From Adiantum capillus-veneris (Eukaryota; Streptophyta; Polypodiopsida; Polypodiales; Pteridaceae), in NCBI GenBank assembly GCA_014529385.2, contig CM043959.1, positions 87,916,529 through 87,980,528 of the forward strand: a stretch of DNA of 64,000 bases. Reading direction: 5' to 3'. Every line of letters starts with the position of its first letter. The first letter of the stretch is position 1. This document shows, piece by piece, positions 55,271-64,000 of this stretch. The translations under genes were made by a program, and so were the position numbers. Under the pieces are notes generated by a model, which searched no databases, had not been told where the DNA came from, and saw nothing but the letters and a program-made list of their open reading frames with translations.

Positions 55271-56480
55271 TTACCGCTTGACAGATTTGAGGGCCGAGCC
55301 CAAAGTGTGCAATGTTTCTTGTACAAATGATCCGGTGATCCTATCATACACTTTATCCAGGTCCAATTGTAGAAGGATACATTCTTGTTTCTTGAACTTG
55401 GCGTACTCCAACCCTATCATTGCAGCCAGGATGTTTTCATATATTGATCTTCCTTTATTAAAACCATGTTGGTGGAGAGAGATAACATCTGGTAACACTG
55501 GGGTCATCCTCTCAGCAATGAGTTTGGCGAACACCTTGTAGACCATTGTCATCATTGTACTTGGTCTCCATTGTTGAGCTGAGAGCAAGCTAATTGCTTG
55601 GGGATGACTTTAATTATTCCTTTCTTCACCCTTGATTCAAGCGCACCTTTAGTAAAGGATCTCTTGACCATATGCAAGAAAGAGAGTCCCAAAACCTCCC
55701 AAAACACTTGACAAAACTCGGTCGTGATCCCATCCTATCGTTGTGACTTTTCTTTGCCTAGCTTTTTGAGTGCCCTCGAGCATTCCTCTAGGGTAAGGGG
55801 TCTCTCCAAGTAGCTTGCCCAGTTAGAGTCCACCAATGTTGGGGTGGCAGAAAAAAATTTAGTCTTTGGCTTGAACCCTAAGGAGGTTAGTCTCCTCCAT
55901 TTCCCTCTCTTACAATGTCTGCTTGATCTTTAACCAATTAGTGTGATCTTGGTCGGAGGCCTTACCTTGCATTTTCTTGAGGCCTAACTTCTCAAATCTA
56001 TCGCATGGTTGTCAGTATTTTTGAGCATAGACACTACTCTCTTGATTACGGTTTTGATTTACTAAATCTTTTCCATGCATCGGTCCTTTCCATAGTGTAA
56101 TGTCTTGATTTAGCTCTTCCGCAGCCCTACACACTAGAGCCTTGAATTGAGCGTCTTTGAATCAATTTGGGTAGGTGATGAGTAGTTTCTTGGCATCCTG
56201 CGCGGCTGATGTATATCCTTTGTAGAAAACATCAAGGCTCCAAGAAGGGGAAAGTGGTTAGAGAGATTTTCATTTACAAGGACCTTCATCCACAATGAAG
56301 AAGGCACCCAATCTCCAATGTGAGAGAAATAGATTCTGTCGAGTTTGGAGGCCGATTGAGAGGATTGTAGACAATGATAAGTGAACCTTGCGTTGTCCTT
56401 CCAAGTGCCAGTCTTCCATGCATCAACAAGAGCCCATTTGTTCTCCATGAAATCCATTGGAGGAGACTTCATACGCATAT
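55271..56480 (-). mobile_element. LINE fragment: endonuclease end and first part of RT
   Basis: On the minus strand the endonuclease end (56478-56200) reads FMENKWALVDAWKTGTWKDN, SASKLDRIYFS and NENLSNHFPLLG. A linker follows, then RT: EFCQVFWEVLG, VYKVFAKLIAERMTPVLPDV, ISLHQHGFNKGRSIYENILA and LLQLDLDKVYDRI. It stops before the catalytic YADD box. It is of plant L1 type, broken by stops and lacking both ends. Confidence 0.82.
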
Positions 56481-57699
56481 GATGTCTATTGGTTCATAAT
56501 TACTCCAAACTTTAATTGTAGACTCTCCTTGATGTACTCTACCCCCTTTAAGTCTTAGTTTGTGATTCTGACACTTTTAGGCAAGTCTATTAGTCTTGTT
56601 TTTGTTTGGCTAGCAAGCTTAACACATCATTTCCCAACTCCCTATGTGGTCAAAAGTGCAATTGGACCTTCAGACCTTGCCTTGAGACATCATACAGGTA
56701 TGATGTCTATGTGCTCTAAATTGGATAAAATTTGGTATGTAGCTTGTCTTGTGGTGCTAAACACCTTAGTAAGCTCAAATGTCAATTTTGGTCCCTAACA
56801 GTGCCCTTTAGACATACGCATATGATGTCTAACTAGTCATATTGAAGTGAAATTCACTCAAGAGGTCCTCACTACCCTGGCAACTCACAACAAGTTTCAT
56901 AATTGAATTTCCACACTTTTTGTGCAAGTTATGGTCAATACAAGCATTCACTTGCCTAGATCCGTCATATGGCCTATACAAGCCCAAAAATGCTTCAAAT
57001 TAAATGGAATTTGGACTATATGCTTCCTAAATGCTCTAGATCACAAGGATGCACTTAGATGTATTTTTTGACCTCAAATCTAGCCTCTATGCTTCCTAAA
57101 TGCTTTAGATCACAAGGGTGCACTCAGATGTAACTTTTAACCTCAAATCTGGCCTCTAGGGCATCATATGCGTATGATATCTAGGCGATCAGAATGGACT
57201 TTTGTTTCTATCACATGTGCCTCTTGATATGTAGAACCTGAATATGTGCTCACAACAAATTTTGGACATCAAAATTACACAAAATCACCACTTTTGACAA
57301 GGAAATTCCCTGAAGGAGTAAAATCTCCTCAATTCTTAATCTATATGCCCAAATGAAATGACATTTGGTGTATGTGCTCAACACAACATACAAAAGATGG
57401 GTATAATGTCAAAAGTTCAATTTTTCTGCCAGAATCATCCTTCAGACATCATACGCGTATGATGTTTGCTAATGAATTTTTGGACAGAATTCATTCACAA
57501 GCATTCCCAAGTCTCTAGTACTAGTTTTCAAGCATTTCAACCAATTTTCATGCAAAAATATGCTTAGGATCACAAGTTTCTCTTTTTGTTGTTTTTGACA
57601 CTTCGTCTTTTGTCTTTTGGTGGGTGTTAAGAGTTGGTCAAAACTCTAGTCTCATAGGTCTCCACATACCCCTTGAGACATCATAGGCGTATGATGTCC
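56463..57699. repeat. Six dispersed copies of a palindromic motif
   Basis: The core CATCATACGCGTATGATG, or a close variant flanked by AGA and TCT, occurs at 56463-56487, 56684-56708, 56810-56830, 57159-57182, 57443-57467 and 57675-57699. Spacings are about 221, 126, 349, 284 and 232. The DNA between copies is much less conserved. Confidence 0.9.
57021..57158. repeat. 69-bp tandem duplication
   Basis: Copies 57021-57089 and 57090-57158 both start TGCTTCCTAAATGCT and end AATCT.GCCTCTA. The second ends exactly where a palindrome copy begins. Confidence 0.9.
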
Positions 57700-58238
57700 A
57701 AGTTTACATAATTTCAAATTTTCTTCACAGAACCCGTGCACATGCCCTCTTATATGCATAGCATCAATCAATCATATAAAATTGTCAACAAAAGTCTTTT
57801 TATTGCATTTTTTTTCTCAAAAGTAGACTTTTCAAAGATTGTGAATGCAAACAAGCACTTCAACAAATAAATTAGTGATGAATAGCTCTAGATCAGAATT
57901 AGATTACTTACCTAAAGCTACTCCTACACATCGTATGGGGTTTTGCATTTATGAGTATAAAAACGCTTCAATGCCACATACGGACTAACAAACGCTTTTA
58001 CCACCTCACAAATCACTTGACTACCAACAACTACTCTAATCTACAACTATTACTACAAAGTCTTACTAAATCTACCTAGTCGCAAACCCTCGGCAAGACA
58101 CATGCTTCCTGGCTATCCACTTGATCTCGGAATAACCTCTTCTAGATCCACTTAAGAAAAATGCTCAGTTTAGTCGAAACTAAAGCAAGCAACCATCACA
58201 CGAGTGTTAGTAGGATTGCTTACTCAAGTCCTTGTGTT
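57700..58238. other. Intergenic or element leader, nothing coding
   Basis: AT-rich, with no gene or clear repeat. If the PBS at 58239 is real, this is the leader of a minus-strand LTR element. Confidence 0.4.
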
Positions 58239-58255
58239 CCCGACAACAACACCAA
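58239..58255 (-). promoter_or_regulatory. Possible tRNA-Asp-type primer-binding site
   Basis: CCCGACAACAACACCAA on the + strand matches the tRNA-Asp 3' end in 12 of 17 positions, with mismatches mostly of C/T type. TG at 58259 could begin an LTR. The second LTR was not found. Confidence 0.4.
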
Positions 58256-58258
58256 TTT

Positions 58259-58889
58259 TGCGGGAGCGAATCACATCACCCATAAAGTGTATGCATCACT
58301 ACCTAGATCAACATAATGTCAATCAAGGGCACATATGACATGATAGGTGCACGGAGGCAATCTCTTAAGCTTGTCAGGCTAAGATCATCCCACACATACA
58401 ATAGTTTGGAAGGCCAACTAAACCACATCAGGAATCTCACTGCTCTCAACTACACCACCCAACCCACATACACACAAACGAAAGGAAATCATCAAAACAT
58501 AACAAAATTGTATGAAACTTAAGGACACCATCCCCTCACTAGGATACACCCGTCCCTAAGCCTCTACACTCAAAACCCTCACTCTAGACCCATCTGCAAA
58601 AAACGTGTATGAAGACATAGTAGCATTTTGAAAGTGTCCAAAACTAAAATCTATGAGTACCTATGTGTAGCTTATCTCACCACGATTCTAATGACTACTT
58701 GCACACAGAAAACAAACATTGTTTAAAAAACTTACGGCCACAAATAGCTTGTAGATGCGTTGGCATGCATGCTCGATGTCGCGTGGAATGCCTAGCGTTG
58801 TTGCATAGCTCTCTCTGAGCCTATCGCGATGGTGCAGTCAGATCCCCAATGCGATGAGCGAGCAGGAAGTAGCGCCAAGATGAAGCTCA

Positions 58890-58949
<60 letters not shown>

Positions 58950-59439
58950 GTTGATGGCCTCAAAACTTAGATTATGACAAAGTTCTCTTTACAAAATGAT
59001 AAAGGTCTAGTCTAGAAACTAGAGGGCTAAGCAATGAGCTATTAAACAGGCATTGTGGCTACACAATAAAAGAAGAATGCAACTTTTGTCAATTTCAATG
59101 CTTCTACAACTTTTTCCACTTTCAATGGTTCTATAAGTAGTAGCCTTCCTTTGTATGTAGCTACTGCTTATTCAAAAAGCAATAAGTTTGAGAAGCCTCA
59201 TAATTAAGGCATGAAAATGATAATATCTCCTTATTGAAAGACAAATGATCATCCCAATAATTAATTTCTTAAGCTTAAGGCTATGATTCTCTTTAAATGT
59301 AGGTTCACAAATGTTGGTGCATGATCTACAATGGGATCCTAGTGTATAGTGTCAATATGACCATTTGTTCATGATGCGTGTATTCTAGAATTTGTGGATC
59401 ATGTGTAGTATTTTGACATTCATGCAACTAAGCACATTA
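58259..59439. other. Possible decayed LTR and intergenic DNA
   Basis: It contains (CT)n(CA)n at 58892-58949. The region may be an LTR with a central CT/CA tract like that of gypsy-1, but I see no matching partner. Confidence 0.35.
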
Positions 59440-60520
59440 CCACTCATTATGATTTGTTTGTTGTTCTTGAGTCTATCCTATAGAGAAAATTGTCACATCT
59501 ACCAACAATGCCTCTTATCAAATTAAGGGAGTTGGAAAGATCATGCTTAATGTTGCAAGTGATAATTCTTTCACAGTCTTTGGTGCTTTGTACCTAGGAT
59601 CAAGAAGAACCTTTTGTCTTTAATATTCACTTGCAAAACTTGGTCTAGTAGTCAAGTTTGTGGATGATAGATATTCTATGCAATATCTCAATTTTGATGA
59701 TTTGTGGAATCTAGTACTTTGTTTCATAAGTTGTAGAAGTTCAATGCTAACAAGAAATGATGTGGAAGATTCATCATGCATAGTTTCTAACTTGAAGGCT
59801 ATTTTGGATGCAAAACTTTGGCATGCACATTTTGGTCACCTAAATTTTGCTAGCCTGTTGTGCTTGCTGATGTGGTTTCTCCCCCTCTTGAGACATCATT
59901 GAAGCATGTTTATGAAGGTTGTATTGTAGGAAAAATGAGATGTTTTAATTTTTTAAGGATAGTTTTGTGCAAGCTACTTGAAAATTGTAGCTTATTCATA
60001 GTAATGTATGTGGTTTGATGCATACATCTTTTGAAAACGATTTGTACTTCGTATTTTCTATGGATGATTAGTCTAAGCATGCATGAATGTATCCACTAAA
60101 AACAAAGTCCGAAGTGTTTATGACCTTCGAGAAATTTCAACTTTTGGCTAAGAATATATGTGGTCCTCCATTTTGATTGGGGGGGGGGGGGGGGGGTGGA
60201 GGTAAATGTTTAACAATTCACCATATATCCCTTAGCAATATAGCACTACTAAGAGGAAAAACATTTCACTTATGTAGATCACATAATGTTTCATCAAAGG
60301 CCAAGCTTCTCTACATGGATTTTAGTTTGAGACTATCATATGTACTACATATGTACTAAATGGGTGTCCCACTAAACAATTAGAGTCTATATGTCCATAT
60401 GAGGCTTGACATGGCAAGAAGCCATCTATTGGTCATTTGCATGTGTTTGATTGCTTGACTTATGCTTTGATGCCTGAGCAATAGTGCAACACATTAAACA
60501 AAAATGTGGACTTTACAGGG
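59440..60520 (+). pseudogene. Copia relic related to Copia-1
   Basis: Frames in pieces match the Copia-1 protein: NNASYQIKGVGKIML (protease end), LVVKFVDDRYSM, DAKLWHAHFGHLNFASLL (pre-integrase), then HSNVCGLMHTSF, SKHAWMYPLKTKSEVF (integrase) and a later DCLTYALMPEQ segment. All carry stops or frameshifts. A run of G (60179-60196) interrupts the integrase part. No LTRs found. Confidence 0.8.
60179..60196. repeat. Poly(G) run
   Basis: 18 consecutive G inside the Copia relic. Absent from the corresponding Copia-1 sequence. Confidence 0.95.
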
Positions 60521-61636
60521 GCCATATCAAAATCCCTAAATTTGAGGAATTAAGGCTAATATTGTGTATGATTAAGGGGACAAGGGCATTTATTAAGCTA
60601 TTCTCCGAAGGCTTCTCTAGCCTTTTTTTAGGCCCTTGTAGAGAGTTGACCTAAAAGGCCCTTTTCTCTCTCTAGCTTTTTGAAAGTGAAGGAGAAAAAT
60701 GTGGTCTGGCATCAACGCACATTAAAAAAAAAAATCTTTTTTAATTTTTTTTTAATTCACATATTTTTAAAAACCATATTTTGGCTTAAATAAAAATTTA
60801 TCCCCAACTTTTATGCTTATTTTAAAAAACCATATTTTGGCTTATACTCACTAAAAGTCCAGTTTTTGTATTTTCTTTTTTCCCTCCTAGAAAAATTATC
60901 CAACTCCCTTCCCCCTTCCTCTCCCTAAATATACCCTTTGTCACATTGGATTTTTTTTTTGCTTCCTTGGGATCTAGTGCCCTGCTAATGAAAATATTGT
61001 TGAGAGGACCCAAAAGATGCCATGGGTAGACATACATCGTGCTCCTTGCCCACATTTGGCTGCCAAACAAGTCAAGGAGAGGGCTCCTCATAACATCAAT
61101 CAAGGGCAAGGAAAAAACAAATTGTAAAGAGATGGAGAGATAAATAGATATTTATAGGTAAATGCGACAAGACAACAATAAATGATTTGGATGAACCACA
61201 ATCAAAGAGTGCACACTACAAGAAGGACAAGAAACAATGAGCTGTGTGGAGTACGACAAATCGGACAAAGAGGTATCGTGGATGCATGTGAGGACATTCC
61301 ATGCACTCATCGGATGGCAATGGGAGACAAGATTATACTAGCATGCAAGACACTACCACAAGGATTGGGGAGTCTACCGACAACAAGATTGAAGAGGAGA
61401 GACAAGGATTGAGGACAAAGAGCAGGCGTCGCAAGAGCCACCTGAGCATGTCAATCACAGTAAATCTAAGTTCTTTAAGAAGCCAAAGCGTCCTGAGCGA
61501 CGTAATTTGCAAGTGCCCACTCAACAACCTCAGTAATGTCTTCATGCTGCAAAGGCCTTTGCAAAAAACAATAGAGTAGTTGATTTGTCGAGCCCTTTTT
61601 TCATGCACAATGAAGGAGGTGCTATAAATCTATGGC
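60521..61636. other. Intergenic
   Basis: Very AT-rich around 60720-60830. Short frames at 60822-61579 on both strands show nothing recognisable. Confidence 0.5.
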
Positions 61637-61785
61637 CTCGAGTACTGCATGCAAGCCATGGCGCTAAAAGCCTTATAGAAAGCTACAGAGGCCCACCTCG
61701 TTTTGCTGCTAGAGGATGCAAACTCGTGTGCCATCCATACCAAGAGAGTGACTATCCAACCTAAGGACATGCAACTTGCATGTTG
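61637..61785 (+). pseudogene. Histone H3 C-terminal fragment
   Basis: Translation gives [20 protein letters not shown], directly followed by [12 protein letters not shown], then TGA. This matches the well-known H3 C-terminal half (EAYLV.LFEDTNLCAIHAKR, then VTIMPKDIQLARR). Upstream, KAL-stop-KAT fits the H3 AALQEA segment, with TAG in place of CAG. The N-terminal tail and the last ~10 residues are missing. H3 is a core nucleosome protein; this copy cannot function. A processed copy or a fragment carried by a transposon are both possible. Confidence 0.85.
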
Positions 61786-61989
61786 ATTGAAGTGTTATTT
61801 TGAGCAATAGTCACTTGCACAGTCTTTGTAATTGCACCTCTTAAGTTTTGAATCTTGAAATGATCTAAAGGATTATTACAATGGAATTAAAGTTGTGTCA
61901 TTTTATTGTGCAAATTCATTATTTTTTCTTAGTTTCCAAGTCTTTTCACCATTTAAGCATTTAAGCATTCAATGTAAAATTTGAAGCAC

Positions 61990-63110
61990 CATTGTGGCAT
62001 ATGATATGTTTGAGAAGTGGGTATTGATGAAATAGGCCCTTTACCTATAATAGCTAGAGGCAAATGTTACATACTTACCATTTCTAACTATCTTTCTAGG
62101 TGGTTAAAGCCACAGCTATCAAGAAAATTCAAAGTAAAGATGTTTCCCAATTGGTATGTGAAGAAATTTGATGCAAATTTGGCTTACCATTTGAGGTACT
62201 TTTTGACAATTGTCCACGTTTTAAGAGAGCTAGTGGATTATCTATGTGAGAAGCTTCAAGTGTGTCATAGGTTTACTACTTCCTATTATCTCCAATGTAA
62301 TGGAATGAATGAAAGGTTAAAAAGAAAACTCTAAGTATACTTACAAAGATAACTAAAAATAGTGTGAAGACTTGCGATTTAGAGCTACCTTGTGCTCTAT
62401 GGGCCTACAAGACTGCCATTGTCAGAGATTGGCTTCTGTCTAGTTTAGTTTTTGGCAAAGAAGCTTTCCTTCCTATTAAAGTGGAACTACCAACTATCTC
62501 AGGGGGTTCACTATTAATTAGCCCCCTATATAATGTGCGTTGGTGAGGTATTAAAAAAACCACTCTTTTAAAATGTATGAATGAATAAAATGATCCCTTA
62601 TTTTAAGAAATTTTTTCAAAATTGAATATAAAACCCCCTTTTTTTAATGTATCTCTGTTAAATTGCCTAAAATTTTTACATTAAAAAACCCCTCCTTTCG
62701 AACTCACGTTATACATTAACATGATTACATAGTGCACCCCCCGAGCCAACTATAAAGCTGATGTTAAAGCTTCAAGACGAGTCTCATGATACACTCAATG
62801 ATAGGCTTTTGTGTTTGCACAATTGGATAAGTGGCTTGCTTTTGAGCATTGTAAAAAGATATTGAAGAAAAGTCAAGCAAAGTAATTGAGAAAGTGAAGG
62901 ACAAAGACATCAAGAAGGGCGATATAGTTCTCGCTACAATAGAAATCTTGATAATGCTTTCAAAAGAAATTTCAAATCAAGTGGCAAGGTCCATTCATGG
63001 TCTTGAACATGAATCCAAAGGACATATATAAACTTGCTGAGTTGGATGGTACTCGTATAAAGCACGTACGAATGGCTAGAGGTCAAACAAGTATGTTACA
63101 AGTTTGATGA
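61990..63110 (+). pseudogene. Gypsy integrase relic
   Basis: Starts FEKWGIDEIGPLPIIARGKC (first Asp present). It continues with ISNYLSRWLKPQLSRK, a degraded second Asp region (HVLRELVDYLCEKLQV), and TTSYYLQCNGMNERL with the Glu, then LELPCALWAYKTAI and LVFGKEAFLPIKVELPT. After a gap (62530-62760) the C-terminal domain follows in pieces: KVKDKDIKKGDIVL and KDIYKLAELDGTRIKHVRMA. The second catalytic Asp appears lost, and frames shift several times. This is the domain that gypsy-1 lacks, but it is a separate relic on the other strand. Confidence 0.85.
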
Positions 63111-64000
63111 CGGTGGTTGAAGATTGAGTCTTTGTCGCACGAAAATACTGATGTTATTGTTGAATATGAAGATGAAGATTTCATCACTTGGACTTTAGTT
63201 TTTGTTTCTACTGTCAATCATGAATGATCTAGCAAGTTAGGGTGTGGCAAACTATGTTGCATGCATTTTGGATATTCTGGTTTTTGTAAATGTGTACATA
63301 TGGACATGACATTGCGTGTCAAAAGGTTGTGTGGGATTTCTTTGTGTGGCATTTTTAGGTTGCTTTAGCAAGCACATATATATGTGCAAGTTGCTTGACT
63401 AGCAGTAGCTGACAGGTTGTCTTAATTGCCTATTAGTGAGTTTTTTAAAGTATGACTTGTATATAACTTAAACTCATGTACAAACATAAAAAAGTTTAGC
63501 CAAACATAAAAAATGTATAATTTTTGGATCATTGTGGTGTCTTCAAGCTTTTTGATGCCTTCTTTTGGTGCAGTTTTTTACCCTTGATTAGCTTTCTCTA
63601 TGTGTAACCATGTCATGGTAGCTTGTTGTTTGCACCAATTTTGAACATAGCATTGCATAAATTTGAAATTTGGTGGCTTCCAAATTTTTGTCGTAAAAAA
63701 TATAGACTTGTTGAGGCTTGAAAGCGACCCTTTTGGAGTTGTGGTTTAGAAGATACACTATTCCATATCATGTAAGTTACAAGATATGGCACCCGCTGGT
63801 AGTTTACTGTAGAGTAAGTTGTAAAGGATTACATATTTTGTGGCATATGTGCCATATCCTATAAGGTACGAGATATGGCAATGCACAGATGGTTTGGTGT
63901 AAGTTATGAAGGCTTACATGTTCTATGGCACATGTGCACTTCGAAATTGTGGCTTTAAGAAGGTGATTGGTGGAGGGGAAAGCTATTTTTCTCAAGTGCA
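63111..64000. other. Intergenic with an 89-bp tandem duplication
   Basis: At 63763-63940 two diverged ~89-bp units each contain CCATATC, TACAAGATATGGCA or TACGAGATATGGCA, and GGCA(T/C)ATGTGC. No gene seen. Confidence 0.6.

Noticed and set aside
56811-57699. Palindromes as Helitron or MITE ends
   Set aside because: They recur at irregular spacing in one direction without element ends or target duplications, so they are internal repeats.
61207-61225. CACTACAAGAAGG as a possible CACTA transposon end
   Set aside because: No subterminal repeats follow and no partner end exists; a short match can occur by chance.

Overview
The window is plant nuclear DNA that consists mostly of transposable elements. 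I can support one intact host gene, a five-exon ZIP-family zinc/iron transporter most like the ZIP2 subgroup (32509-35453, + strand). The rest is nested and decayed retrotransposons, DNA-transposon ends, very long AG/CT and AC/TG microsatellites, poly(C) tracts and small tandem repeats. Several element proteins resemble those of seed-free land plants, and the extreme AG/CT density would fit a homosporous fern. That placement is an inference; the sequence does not prove it.

Layout. (a) 1-3287: the 3' end of a LINE, microsatellites, and a small inverted-repeat element with a tRNA-like core. (b) 3288-29543: a stack of insertions. A 461-bp-class LTR (family 'gypsy-2') was split by a roughly 11-kb minus-strand Ty3/gypsy element ('gypsy-1', LTRs 3364-7767 and 28513-29146, PBS complementary to tRNA-Asp). 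Gypsy-1 was then hit by a LINE inside the CT microsatellite of its left LTR (3611-7425), by Copia-2 in gag (21654-27240, TSD TTTAC) and by Copia-1 just after gag (13620-18797, TSD CTTTT). Copia-1 is nearly intact and the youngest, with 2 differences between its 227-bp LTRs. (c) 29544-32508: duplicated LINE ends, a SINE-like tRNA head and a 44-bp C tract. (d) 32509-35453: the ZIP gene. (e) 35454-43100: a 156-bp tandem repeat, a tail-to-tail LINE pair, an unclassified gag-like element and a CACTA-type terminus. (f) 43101-50379: AT-rich DNA with an isolated LTR bearing both PPT and PBS, a 51-bp-arm hairpin, and a 350-bp element with textbook Helitron ends. (g) 50380-54037: a broken minus-strand gypsy-2 with its 5' LTR. 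(h) 54038-58258: TG repeats, a LINE fragment, and a 1.2-kb tract with six copies of one palindrome. (i) 58259-64000: relics of Copia, of a gypsy integrase and of the C-terminal end of histone H3.

Apart from the transporter, no host genes appear to work together. The order of events can be read directly: gypsy-2-type LTR, then gypsy-1, then Copia-2 and the LINE, and finally Copia-1. Percent identities are by eye; no database search was run.
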